From contig NZ_QNRI01000012.1 in the NCBI RefSeq assembly GCF_003315295.1, forward strand, positions 1 through 64,000: a stretch of DNA of 64,000 nt, in the 5' to 3' direction. Shown one piece after another: positions 16,258-23,289 of the stretch; within the stretch, counting starts at the first letter, position 1; every line of letters begins with the position of its first letter. The notes under the pieces are model-generated. The model had not been told where the DNA came from. It ran no database searches and was given only the letters and a program-made list of their open reading frames with translations. Both the position numbers and the translations under genes were made by a program. The stretch is from Paraliobacillus ryukyuensis. Its GTDB lineage: Bacteria; Bacillota; Bacilli; Bacillales; Amphibacillaceae.

Positions 16258-17823
16258 CTATATCCCCCATTTCATGGCAAGTTGGCGTGATGCCTTCTTT
16301 TGTTGTCGTGCTGTTTCTGATGGAGATAAAGGGGTTGGGCTATATATATTAACTGTTTGATTAATACCACCACTAGATCCAGAAACATTTCTCTTAACCG
16401 CAAGTTTTTGTTTTTTACCTAATTGACTGTTAATGCTTGCAACCCGTCCCCCAATATCAACTTGAGGCATCTCTTCATAAATGGCATTAGATAAACCGGA
16501 CATCGCTTTTACAGCAGAACTTCTACCCTTATCAATTGATTTAGCAATGGACTGAGGGATTTGAATTTTCATAATGTCTCGTAACGCACCTTCTTTAGCT
16601 GGCGAGAATGGTAAGAAGTTTCTAATTCGCTCTGTAACACCGCTGATAGCACTTGTCACTTTGCCTACTGCTGTTTTTATACCTTCCGCAATAGATCCTA
16701 CGATATTTTTTCCTGCTTCTATAAAATCGCCACCTAAACCCATGACAAAATCAAGAGCATTTCCAAATACGCCGGTAATGGTATCGAGAACTGCTTTAGC
16801 AGAATCTTTGGCTGCATTTAAAGCTCCTTCCCAATCCCCTGTAAAAACAGATGACCAAAATTCAATAACTGATAAAAACCAATCCACAAATCCTTGGACG
16901 ATCGTCTTAATCATATTCCAGGCACCACTGACAACTGTTGTTATAATGTTAAGGGCACTTTTAAATATAGCTTGAATGACGGGCCATACAACTTCAATGA
17001 TACTTTTGATGTAATTCATGTACAGTTCAATAACTGACCAAATAGCTTTAAATATATTGCTCGATGCTTCCTTTATCTTCTGACCGTGTTCATTCCAAAA
17101 AGTTGTTAATGTCGTCCATATTTGTTTAACAAAACCCCAAATTGATTGAACAATACTTGAAATAGTTGTCCATATGGCATTCCATATCGTCATCGCAGTC
17201 GTTAATATCATTTGACTATTTTCTTGCCACCAGAGAACTAACGTACCCCATATAGATGTAATGAAATCAACCACCACTTGAATAATAGGCATAACCAAAT
17301 CTCTTATTTGTGTAAAGGCTGCATTGACAGCATTTCTGAACGTTTCTGAACTCTGATACAAGGAAAAAAACATTGCACCTAGACCAGCTAAAACAGCCAC
17401 AAATATACCTATCGGATTAGTTAAAATCGCCGTCTTTATAGCTTGCAATCCATATTGAATTAAAAACAATGGGTTTTTTAATAAAGTTAGTGCCTTTACT
17501 AAACTCGTAATTGTTGGTGCTATACTAAGTACTTCCGTAAATGTGCTAAATCCACTATTCAACGCAGATACAACCTGTGCAACTCCTTGTAATTGCCCAG
17601 TCAGTCCAGCCATTTGTTCTGACGCCTCCGAGAAATTATTAAATAATCCGACCGCATTGGCTACTTCTGTAATCGTGGACACCATACTACCAATTGACTC
17701 ATTAGTTGTAATTGCGCTTTGATCTGCAATAGTTAAATTTTGTGTAATGGCATTAAACTGTGTTGCAAAGTCTTTTATGCCTGAAGAATCTAGATACGCA
17801 TCAATACTATATTGTTCTGCAAT
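16258..17823 (-). CDS. phage tail tape measure protein, short, with an ATT in the start position
   Basis: The open frame carries typical tape-measure features: hydrophobic helices about 125-165 and repeated W-rich TIWNAIWTTISSIVQSIWGF segments, then a C-terminal part ending MKWGI. An AGGAGG (17833-17838) lies 9 bases before ATT-GCA-GAA-CAA-TAT, where homologues would read ATG-GCA; no ATG/GTG/TTG occurs in frame near there. So either ATT is used, or the start was lost and the first in-frame ATG is at 17685 (475 residues, no ribosome-binding site seen). At about 521 residues it is short for the family. Tail length scales with this protein. Confidence 0.7.
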   Translation of the reverse strand: MAEQYSIDAYLDSSGIKDFATQFNAITQNLTIADQSAITTNESIGSMVSTITEVANAVGLFNNFSEASEQMAGLTGQLQGVAQVVSALNSGFSTFTEVLSIAPTITSLVKALTLLKNPLFLIQYGLQAIKTAILTNPIGIFVAVLAGLGAMFFSLYQSSETFRNAVNAAFTQIRDLVMPIIQVVVDFITSIWGTLVLWWQENSQMILTTAMTIWNAIWTTISSIVQSIWGFVKQIWTTLTTFWNEHGQKIKEASSNIFKAIWSVIELYMNYIKSIIEVVWPVIQAIFKSALNIITTVVSGAWNMIKTIVQGFVDWFLSVIEFWSSVFTGDWEGALNAAKDSAKAVLDTITGVFGNALDFVMGLGGDFIEAGKNIVGSIAEGIKTAVGKVTSAISGVTERIRNFLPFSPAKEGALRDIMKIQIPQSIAKSIDKGRSSAVKAMSGLSNAIYEEMPQVDIGGRVASINSQLGKKQKLAVKRNVSGSSGGINQTVNIYSPTPLSPSETARQQKKASRQLAMKWGI

Positions 17824-17828
17824 AACAA

Positions 17829-18191
17829 TCAGCCTCCTTTCTGATTAGCTTGACGTGCTGCCTGTGCCATTTTATTTTCTTGTTCTGTTAACTGTTGTAA
17901 AGGTTTCTCAATTTCTTTTAATCTTTTTTCATAATCAAAAAACTGAGTGAATTTTTTATAAATCGGAACCTGTTTATTACCTTGTTCTTTGGTCCCTTTT
18001 ACTTGATTATTTAGCCACGCCTTCATGTGCATATCATATTCGTGATCGACTCTTGATAAACGGTAAGCTTGCATACGTAATTGGTACTCATAAAGCGTTA
18101 GGACTTCCACTTCATATAAGTTCTTAAACTTCAAAAAGCGAAAGCAATTAAGAATAATGTTTTCATAAACAGATTGATAATTTTCTTTCAA
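17829..18191 (-). CDS. phage tail assembly chaperone, GT-like second frame
   Basis: 120 residues with a TTG start preceded by GAAGG; resembles the second tail-assembly chaperone of TP901-1-like phages (HMKAWLNNQVKGTKEQG; YKKFTQFFDYEKRL). Its frame is -1 relative to the upstream chaperone, and that -1 frame is open back to an A6 run within the upstream gene, so it can also be made as a G-GT fusion. The stop overlaps the ribosome-binding region of the tape measure gene. Confidence 0.7.
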   Translation of the reverse strand: MKENYQSVYENIILNCFRFLKFKNLYEVEVLTLYEYQLRMQAYRLSRVDHEYDMHMKAWLNNQVKGTKEQGNKQVPIYKKFTQFFDYEKRLKEIEKPLQQLTEQENKMAQAARQANQKGG

Positions 18192-18202
18192 ACTACCTTC
18201 TT

Positions 18203-18562
18203 CTACTGAACTTTCGCTTCGTTCTCGAATTTTTTGACTGTGTCTTTCATAAGCGGAGACTTCCCCAGTTCTTCTTTTAATTGGTCAAACAAGGATGCTA
18301 GCCCATTATTCTCTTGAGCGTAATCTATAATCGCCTGTTCCACTTCGCTTTCAGAAGGTCTATTTTTATCATGTGATGCAGCTGCTAGAATTACATTTTG
18401 TAAAGCAGTTGGGTTCATCATGTTGATTGACATATAAGCCATGTTGACACCCATACCAAATTGAAGGCCCTCATAGTTAACTGAATAACGTTTATCTAAT
18501 TCATTGATACACTTCATGCCAAATTGCAGTTGATATTCTTTTCCATTAATTTTAAATTCCAT
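18203..18562 (-). CDS. phage tail assembly chaperone (TAC_12-like)
   Basis: 119 residues starting MEFKINGKEYQLQFGMKCIN, a typical start of Gram-positive siphophage tail assembly chaperones that coat the tape measure protein before tube assembly. It sits between the major tail protein and the tape measure protein with its GT-like partner 11 bases downstream, the standard layout. Confidence 0.8.
   Translation of the reverse strand: MEFKINGKEYQLQFGMKCINELDKRYSVNYEGLQFGMGVNMAYMSINMMNPTALQNVILAAASHDKNRPSESEVEQAIIDYAQENNGLASLFDQLKEELGKSPLMKDTVKKFENEAKVQ
18229..18236 (-). promoter_or_regulatory. putative programmed -1 frameshift site
   Basis: Within the chaperone gene the codons GTC-AAA-AAA-TTC give a C-AAAAAA-T slip run (A6 complementary to 18230-18235). 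The -1 frame is open from here through the stop of the first frame and into the TTG-started downstream gene, as in lambda G/GT. The run is not a perfect X-XXY-YYZ heptamer. Confidence 0.45.
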
Positions 18563-18592
18563 CTATAAAACTCCCTTTAAGATAATTTTATT

Positions 18593-18629
18593 AAAAAAAA
18601 TAAGAGAAGGATTATCCTCCTTCTCTTAT
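18593..18629 (-). terminator. intrinsic terminator after the major tail protein gene
   Basis: On the minus strand ATAAGAGAAGGA and TCCTTCTCTTAT form a perfect 12-bp stem (18600-18611 with 18618-18629) followed by eight Ts (18593-18600). It begins within the stop region of the tail protein gene and would keep downstream genes at lower levels than the abundant tube protein. Confidence 0.85.
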
Positions 18630-19135
18630 GATGCTTCCGTTACAGACGTTGTATCTGTAAATGCATATTGCACAGCCTGTTGTTGCTCCGCAGTTAATGT
18701 TGCTTCTCCGAACTGTGGCTCCATCTCTACCGTAAAATTACTTGAAATCGATGCATTCTCTTCGGCAGATGCTGGATCTTCCCATGAATCAAGATAGCCT
18801 TGGGCATAAACGGCCGGGAATTTATTATCTTCTGTTTTTAACTCTTCATCGACTGTTACCTCCCATAACTCTAGCTTTTCGCCATCAATAACAGACTGTC
18901 GTAACATCTGCGCAATTGGATCGTCTTTTGCTTGAATAGCTTCAATACTAACTTCTGATTCCAGATCACCAACTTGAATCACACCGCCATCCTTCGTTAC
19001 AATTCTTTCTAGTTCACGTGAATAACTAAATGTATGTTCTGTTTGAAAAACTAATTTTGCAGCTTTTTGAGATTGATCAGATAGCTTTCTAAATAACAAT
19101 ACCTTATGCTTTCCTTCTAACATTTCATTAACCAA
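18626..19135 (-). CDS. major tail (tube) protein, TP901-1 family
   Basis: About 169 residues from a TTG at 19135, which lies 8 bases after the AGGAG ribosome-binding site; a longer frame starts with a GTG inside that site. Conserved start NEMLEGKHKVLLFRKLSD followed by AAKLVFQTEHTFSYSRE, as in TP901-1-like major tail proteins, which polymerise into the tail tube. Downstream are chaperones and tape measure; upstream the head genes are missing, with only a fragment at 19170-19256. Confidence 0.85.
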   Translation of the reverse strand: MVNEMLEGKHKVLLFRKLSDQSQKAAKLVFQTEHTFSYSRELERIVTKDGGVIQVGDLESEVSIEAIQAKDDPIAQMLRQSVIDGEKLELWEVTVDEELKTEDNKFPAVYAQGYLDSWEDPASAEENASISSNFTVEMEPQFGEATLTAEQQQAVQYAFTDTTSVTEAS

Positions 19136-19169
19136 TATAATCACTCCTGTAATATTTAAATTATTAAAA

Positions 19170-19256
19170 CTAGCCTTGTTGGATACGCAACGAAAAACTG
19201 TTACTATTCTTTAACACTCCATTTTGATCCCTCCATGTCACGTACTCTCCAATCTG
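19170..19256 (-). pseudogene. C-terminal scrap of a phage head-tail connector gene
   Basis: 28 codons (IGEYVTWRDQNGVLKNSNSF) ending in TAG just before the major tail protein gene. The YVTW-D-NG pattern is reminiscent of the ends of head-tail connector/tail completion proteins that occupy this position in siphophages. An in-frame stop lies immediately upstream, so it marks the edge of a deletion of the head module. Confidence 0.45.
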
Positions 19257-19542
19257 TTAACCTCTCACATTTAATATTTACACTTATTAAACAAAGAGAT
19301 TAAAATGGAGATTTACGTATACGGCAAATTTTTCATATCAATAGCAAGTCTTTTAATGTCTTCCTTAGGACAAATGTTTACTTGTTGCATTATTAATATT
19401 TTCCTAATATAAATTTGCGATTTATCACCAACAGAACAAATTTCCTCACATTATCTTTTTTGTAAAATACCTTTCACTAATACACCGCTTGTACGATAAA
19501 CGTACGACAAGTCCAATATAGTTGAATTAATCCACTTCACCC
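19257..19542. other. phage intergenic region at the deletion junction
   Basis: No convincing gene. A 25-codon minus-strand frame (19313-19390, MQQVNICPKEDIKRLAIDMK) may be a remnant. Near 19488-19510 an imperfect inverted repeat TTGTACG/CGTACGACAA lies 30-50 bp downstream of the sigma-like regulator gene; it could be a late-promoter element for the tail operon but I cannot show this. Confidence 0.35.
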
Positions 19543-20079
19543 TTATTTTTTAAAATGTTTAATTTTCTCCTCTGCTCGCTCAATATATTTTTGAACGGTG
19601 CTTTTCCCTACACCTACTTCTTCTGCTATTTGAGAGAACGTCCACATATAAGCTTTTTGAAAGATAAAGCACTGTCGTTCTCTTGGTGACAATTCTCGTA
19701 GTACCTCATAAACATATTGTTTCTCTTCTTCCGTTAATTCACGTTCTTTTGGTTTAACATCCAGGGAGGGAAACAGATCCATGTTATCTATTGAGTTAGA
19801 TTGGTAAATAGATCGTTTCTCAATCCCTTTCATTGTTCCTGGATCTTTTCCGGTTCTCATCCACTCTATAGCTTCTGTCATGCTTAAGATCATGCTATTA
19901 ATTTGTGATTGATCCGACTCATTTTTCTTAATACGATCCAATGTAACGCTATCCATATTCGCTTGGTTTTCTCCCATCATTAATTTTTCAATCTTGTCAT
20001 CAAGAATTTGTTTAGCTTTCGTTAATTCTTTTCTCCCGTCTTCATACTGAATTATTAAATGATCTGCCCAATTACTCAT
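19543..20079 (-). CDS. phage sigma-70 region-4-like late transcription regulator (Xpf/positive control factor type)
   Basis: 178 residues. The N-terminal two thirds are helical and unassigned; the C-terminal ~60 residues (LRELSPRERQCFIFQKAYMW, FSQIAEEVGVGKSTVQKYIE) form a sigma region-4 helix-turn-helix. In PBSX and related elements such a protein (Xpf) switches on the late tail and lysis operon. It sits between the regulatory switch and the tail genes, in line with that role. There is no region 2, so it is not a complete sigma factor. Confidence 0.75.
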   Translation of the reverse strand: MSNWADHLIIQYEDGRKELTKAKQILDDKIEKLMMGENQANMDSVTLDRIKKNESDQSQINSMILSMTEAIEWMRTGKDPGTMKGIEKRSIYQSNSIDNMDLFPSLDVKPKERELTEEEKQYVYEVLRELSPRERQCFIFQKAYMWTFSQIAEEVGVGKSTVQKYIERAEEKIKHFKK

Positions 20080-20112
20080 TCAAATCAGCTCCGTTTCAAA
20101 ATTATTTAGGAT

Positions 20113-20152
20113 AAAAAAAGGACACAAACAGCTTATTAGCTAATTTGTGTCC
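20113..20152 (-). terminator. terminator between early phage gene and late regulator
   Basis: On the minus strand GGACACAAA (20144-20152) pairs with TTTGTGTCC (20120-20128), with an inner AGCT stem, followed by seven Ts (20113-20119). It would end the transcript of the 53-residue early gene. Confidence 0.75.
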
Positions 20153-20240
20153 TCCGTTTTTCGGTCAGACAAACATTATAGTTATTTCATTGCATAACCT
20201 CATGAAATTCTTATATCATGCACGAAGTTATTTAACATCA

Positions 20241-20402
20241 CTACCTTTTGTTCGTGTAACTAACTCGATCACTTTTAATTTCCCCATCCACCCAAGTCAC
20301 CACATTTTCTCCGTAACCAGTTCTGGGCTTGTCGATTTGAATAAGTTCTCCCCTGCTCACAATGATTACTTTATCTTCAGTTAAATCTATTTTAATCTCC
20401 AT
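20241..20402 (-). CDS. small early phage protein, DUF3954-like
   Basis: 53 residues (MEIKIDLTEDKVIIVSRGEL, then TGYGENVVTWVDGEIKSDR). The pattern Y-x-G-K/E-x-V-x-W-x-G-x resembles the small DUF3954 proteins of Bacillus phages (from memory). AAAAGGGG lies 6 bases before the ATG. It is the first gene transcribed leftwards from the operator region, hence controlled by the repressor. Confidence 0.65.
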   Translation of the reverse strand: MEIKIDLTEDKVIIVSRGELIQIDKPRTGYGENVVTWVDGEIKSDRVSYTNKR

Positions 20403-20479
20403 ATTAATCCCCTTTTTCAGTTTTCAGCCGCTTCTTCATCTATGTCTATAGACATTTAATTCTATAATTAAAAATAGTT

Positions 20480-20494
20480 GATAAATAATTTATC
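20480..20494. promoter_or_regulatory. repressor operator O1
   Basis: 15-bp palindromic site GATAA-ATAAT-TTATC, one of three sharing GATAA-N5-TTATC between the divergent repressor and early genes. It lies just downstream of the leftward promoter start. Confidence 0.6.
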
Positions 20495-20501
20495 TAAAAT
20501 A

Positions 20502-20530
20502 ACTATAAATGATAATAAAGTTATCGTCAA
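20502..20530 (-). promoter_or_regulatory. leftward early promoter
   Basis: Minus-strand -35 TTGACG (20525-20530), 17-bp spacer, -10 TATAGT (20502-20507). Operator O2 fills the spacer, so repressor binding would block RNA polymerase directly. Confidence 0.7.
20511..20525. promoter_or_regulatory. repressor operator O2
   Basis: GATAA-TAAAG-TTATC, same half-sites and spacing as O1 and O3; its centre is 31 bp (three helical turns) from O1. It lies between the -35 and -10 of the leftward promoter. Confidence 0.65.
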
Positions 20531-20556
20531 CACAAAAAGAAAAAAATTTTATCAAT

Positions 20557-20571
20557 GATAACTTTTTTATC
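20557..20571. promoter_or_regulatory. repressor operator O3
   Basis: GATAA-CTTTT-TTATC, lying just upstream of the extended -10 of the repressor promoter, suited to autoregulation. An AACACAAAAAGA/TCTTTTTGTGTT inverted repeat (20529-20540, 20570-20581) is interleaved with it. Confidence 0.6.
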
Positions 20572-20577
20572 TTTTTG

Positions 20578-20586
20578 TGTTATAAT
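20578..20586 (+). promoter_or_regulatory. repressor gene promoter (extended -10)
   Basis: TGT-TATAAT: a consensus -10 with an upstream TG. The -35 region (around 20557-20562, GATAAC) is poor, typical of extended -10 promoters. It lies 24 bp before the repressor start. Confidence 0.6.
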
Positions 20587-20609
20587 AAAATTGAATTGAG
20601 GTGCTAACC

Positions 20610-20948
20610 ATGAATATTGAGAAAGGAATTTTCGGGAGAAGACTAAAACAACTCCGAAATAGTAAAGGGAAGAGCCAGGAAGAAGTTGCTGTGGCTGTCA
20701 ATATTTCTAGAGCTAGATATTCGCATTATGAAAATAATTACGTTGAACCTGATATTGAATTAATAAGAAAACTAGCAGATTTCTTTGAAGTTGATACTGA
20801 TTATCTTATCGGTAGAACAGAAGAAGCTAGAGACACTGATCTTACAAAACCGAATCGAGCTTTTCTCAACTTCGAAGACATTACCGATCAAGAAAAAGAC
20901 TATCTCGAAGAACAGCTTAGAATTTTCCGCAAACTAAAGAATCAATAA
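20610..20948 (+). CDS. phage-type XRE-family repressor (ImmR/Xre-like)
   Basis: 112 residues from the ATG at 20610, chosen because GAGGTG lies 6 bases upstream; an earlier GTG is part of that site. The N-terminal helix-turn-helix (about 8-65: LRNSKGKSQEEVAVAVNISR, YSHYENNYVEPD) is typical of XRE repressors, with the DTDYLIGRT linker, and a short C-terminal oligomerisation tail. It is divergent from the early gene and followed by an ImmA protease gene, as in ICEBs1 immR-immA. It probably binds the three GATAA-N5-TTATC operators. Confidence 0.88.
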   Translation: MNIEKGIFGRRLKQLRNSKGKSQEEVAVAVNISRARYSHYENNYVEPDIELIRKLADFFEVDTDYLIGRTEEARDTDLTKPNRAFLNFEDITDQEKDYLEEQLRIFRKLKNQ

Positions 20949-20975
20949 ACATCTTTCTTAGTTTGCTATTTTTTT
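20929..20975 (+). terminator. terminator at the end of the repressor gene
   Basis: GCAAACTAA (20929-20937), inside the last codons, pairs with TTAGTTTGC (20958-20966), followed by TATTTTTTT. It separates the repressor transcript from the protease gene, which therefore needs its own promoter. Confidence 0.7.
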
Positions 20976-20976
20976 A

Positions 20977-20998
20977 TATAATAAAAGAACATACGTTC
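20977..20998 (+). promoter_or_regulatory. immA promoter region with LexA (SOS) box
   Basis: A TATAAT (-10; 20977-20982) is followed by GAACATACGTTC (20987-20998), which fits the Gram-positive LexA/DinR box GAACRNRYGTTC at every specified base. The box would overlap the transcription start, so LexA would repress the protease until DNA damage. The -35 is weak. Confidence 0.65.
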
Positions 20999-21017
20999 TC
21001 GTTTATGGAGGTATATT

Positions 21018-21563
21018 ATGTTTGAATCCTATCACAAAACTGACTTAGAAACTTGGTTAGAAAACTTATATAAAAAGCATGGGATTTTAACTTTGTCTGA
21101 TTTAACCATTAACAATGTTTCTCGAAAATTGAAAGTAGACATTATTTTTATGGAAAACGCAAAGGAATTAGCAATTTGGGATGAAGAAGATGCTGCCATA
21201 TTCTTAAATCCAAATAAAAGTAATGAAGAGGTTCGAGCGATTTTTTTTCATGAATTGTGTCATCCTTTGCGACATTACGGAGATCAATTAGAAGGTATTG
21301 ATACTTTTACAGCGTTACAAGAAAGGCAAGCAAATCAATTTATGTTATACGCTTCTATGCCATTTTTTATGATAAAAGACATGGTTATGCCTCAATTTGA
21401 TTATCAGTGGGGGTCTTTTTTGGCTCATGAATTTAAGGTACCACTATATTTAGCAAATAAGCGAGCAGATCAATTACTGCAAAGAATAAAGCAAGCTTCT
21501 ATAGATCAAATAATTAAGGAACAATATTCGCTTTATAATATAAACAACAAACCTAAACATTAA
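21018..21563 (+). CDS. ImmA/IrrE-family metallo-endopeptidase (anti-repressor)
   Basis: 181 residues with zinc-binding HELCH (HExxH form) at about residue 80 in FFHELCHPLRHYG and a downstream ERQANQF Glu, as in ImmA. ImmA cleaves its partner XRE repressor and thereby induces the mobile element. The ribosome-binding site GGAGG lies 8 bases before the ATG. It is paired with the repressor gene; the LexA box upstream suggests SOS control. Confidence 0.9.
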   Translation: MFESYHKTDLETWLENLYKKHGILTLSDLTINNVSRKLKVDIIFMENAKELAIWDEEDAAIFLNPNKSNEEVRAIFFHELCHPLRHYGDQLEGIDTFTALQERQANQFMLYASMPFFMIKDMVMPQFDYQWGSFLAHEFKVPLYLANKRADQLLQRIKQASIDQIIKEQYSLYNINNKPKH

Positions 21564-21624
21564 ATAACGAATAACTTAACAATGAATTAGATTGAAAAAT
21601 GGTATCAATGATCTTTCGTCAATC

Positions 21625-21653
21625 AAAAATCCCCAACCAACTAAGATGGGGAT
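21625..21653. terminator. terminator between immA and transketolase remnant
   Basis: ATCCCC (21629-21634) pairs with GGGGAT (21648-21653). The minus-strand side has a TTTTT run, the plus-strand side TCTTCTATT, so it probably served the converging minus-strand gene and may also end immA. Confidence 0.5.
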
Positions 21654-21690
21654 CTTCTATTCCAATCAAAATGATAAAAATAAATCGCGT

Positions 21691-22010
21691 TTACAACTTA
21701 TCGATTAATGGAAAAGAATATACCTTGACCCCCAACGTATTGCTTCCAACCGAAACTTGATCCATTTCAATTGAAACATGCTTTTTCACGGTTGTTGGTA
21801 AGACAGATTCTTTGTATTCCACAGATTATGCTTCAAATAGATCAAAGCTGGCATGGAAACGACAGATACATCGATACTTCCATTGCTAAAATTCGTTGAG
21901 CTTCAATTGCTACATTGACTTCTGACCCTGTAGCAATAAGAAGATCGTACGGTAATTCACCTTTTTGCGGTGAAATTATATATTTCTCGTTATAATTCAC
22001 AAATTAGATG
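21691..22010 (-). pseudogene. transketolase C-terminal remnant
   Basis: The minus strand reads KYIISPQKGELPYDLLIATG, SEVNVAIEAQRIL, then after a frameshift NGSIDVSVVSMP, after another DLFEA-stop-SVEYKESVLP and TTVKKHVSIEM, ending in TAA at 21691. This is the C-terminal domain of transketolase (GSEV, VVSMPS-D-F, YK-SVLP motifs) with at least two frameshifts and a nonsense codon; the first two thirds are gone. Confidence 0.8.
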
Positions 22011-22053
22011 AATTTTAGGATGGTGTATTCAAAGGTATCCAAATACAGACATT

Positions 22054-22088
22054 AAAAAACCCTCCCTGCTTCATAAGGGCAAAGAGGG
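22054..22088 (-). terminator. minus-strand terminator-like hairpin
   Basis: CCCTC (22060-22064) and GAGGG (22084-22088) form a short stem followed on the minus strand by GTTTTTT. It may belong to a lost gene. The rest of 22010-22146 shows nothing else I can support. Confidence 0.35.
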
Positions 22089-22143
22089 CAAACCTTTGTT
22101 GTAAATGGAGTCAAAATATAGTCAAAGGATAAAATTAAGCATG

Positions 22144-22179
22144 AAAAAAGCACCTAACCAACTTTGGATTAGGTGCTTT
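22144..22179 (-). terminator. terminator of the rplM-rpsI operon
   Basis: AAAGCACCTAA (22169-22179 on the minus strand) pairs perfectly with TTAGGTGCTTT (22147-22157), followed by more Ts (22144-22149). It lies 13 bases after the rpsI stop. Confidence 0.9.
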
Positions 22180-22192
22180 AAACATTGATATA

Positions 22193-22585
22193 TTAACGTT
22201 TTGAGAACTGTGGTGCACGACGAGCTGCTTTAAGACCGTATTTCTTACGCTCTTTCATACGAGCATCACGTGTTAAGAATCCTTCACGTTTTAGTACGGA
22301 ACGGTATTCTGGATCAGCCTCTAATAACGCACGAGAAACGCCGTGACGAATTGCACCAGCTTGACCAGTGAATCCTCCACCATCAACGTTTACTAATACA
22401 TCATAGCTACCTTCAGTTTCCGTTGCAGCTAATGGTTGTTTAATGATTGTACGAAGTGTTTCGTATGGGAAGTAATCTTCCGCATCACGTTTATTTACGA
22501 TGATACGTCCAGTTCCTGGAACTAAACGTACACGAGCAGTTGAGCTTTTACGGCGACCGGTGCCGTAGTATTGTACTTGTGCCAC
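22193..22585 (-). CDS. rpsI: 30S ribosomal protein S9
   Basis: 130 residues, the usual length. Start [20 protein letters not shown] and the conserved basic end (APQFSKR) whose C-terminal Arg reaches the P-site tRNA anticodon. It is the second gene of the rplM-rpsI operon, 20 bases after rplM, with AAGGAGGTAAC as ribosome-binding site. Confidence 0.98.
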   Translation of the reverse strand: MAQVQYYGTGRRKSSTARVRLVPGTGRIIVNKRDAEDYFPYETLRTIIKQPLAATETEGSYDVLVNVDGGGFTGQAGAIRHGVSRALLEADPEYRSVLKREGFLTRDARMKERKKYGLKAARRAPQFSKR

Positions 22586-22605
22586 TATCTGTTACCTCCT
22601 TTTAA

Positions 22606-23043
22606 TTATCCGCGAAGTGTGTAAACTTCTGGTTTTTGTGCTTGGTGATTATGTTCTGAACCTCTAAACACGTGCAATTTCTTACCCATTTTACGACCAA
22701 GGCTACCTTTTGGAAGCATCCCTTTGATTGTTAATTCAAGCATTTGCTCAGGGTATTTCGTACGCATTTCCTCTGCTGTACGAGATTTCAATCCACCTGG
22801 GTGGTTGGAGTGACGGTAATAAAGTTTATCAGATAACTTTTTACCAGTTAATTCGATTTTGTCTGCATTGATAATGATCACATGGTCACCAGTATCAACG
22901 TGTGGCGTGTAAGTTGGTTTATGCTTTCCACGTAGGATCGCAGCTACTTCACTAGATAGACGACCTAGTGTTTGGCCTTCTGCATCAACTACAAGCCATT
23001 TGCGTTCAATGTTTGCTTCATTTGCCATGAAAGTTGTGCGCAT
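22606..23043 (-). CDS. rplM: 50S ribosomal protein L13
   Basis: 145 residues beginning [20 protein letters not shown], the standard Bacillus start, with the [13 protein letters not shown]-like core ([16 protein letters not shown]) and [11 protein letters not shown]. First gene of the rplM-rpsI operon, preceded by an L13 leader RNA and a good promoter. AGGAGG ribosome-binding site 7 bases upstream. Confidence 0.98.
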   Translation of the reverse strand: MRTTFMANEANIERKWLVVDAEGQTLGRLSSEVAAILRGKHKPTYTPHVDTGDHVIIINADKIELTGKKLSDKLYYRHSNHPGGLKSRTAEEMRTKYPEQMLELTIKGMLPKGSLGRKMGKKLHVFRGSEHNHQAQKPEVYTLRG

Positions 23044-23117
23044 TTTGTTAACCTCCTGTATATAAAAATCCTCTGTAATATTGTTGCGTTTCAGTTGTTT
23101 TTTTATCGTTTGCTCTT

Positions 23118-23162
23118 ATATTCTACACAATTAACTTTCCGGGGCTAATCGTGGTATAGAAA
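23118..23162 (-). ncRNA. L13 leader RNA
   Basis: The transcript strand holds a stem between TTCTATACCAC and GTGTAGAA with the inner GGCTAATCG-type bulge sequence complement (TAGCCCCGGAAAGTTAA), which matches my recollection of the Firmicute L13 leader family. It lies between the promoter and rplM and probably mediates autoregulation by L13. Confidence 0.6.
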
Positions 23163-23178
23163 TAAAATGCCATAAACC

Positions 23179-23207
23179 ATCATATAACAACTCGGCCCTA
23201 AAGTCAA
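23179..23207 (-). promoter_or_regulatory. rplM-rpsI promoter
   Basis: -35 TTGACT (23202-23207), 17-bp spacer, -10 TATGAT (23179-23184). The transcript would start near 23172 and include the L13 leader. Confidence 0.7.
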
Positions 23208-23289
23208 TAAAAAATCGCCTGGATACGTTGTTTTTATAGAATTTTTCTGCATTAAAGAGAGAGAAGGTTCTCATTTTCTTGAATAGCTA

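Noticed and set aside
21564-22146. Phage attachment site next to immA
   Set aside because: No tRNA or integrase gene is present, and I found no direct repeat shared with the other end of the island near 9.3 kb.
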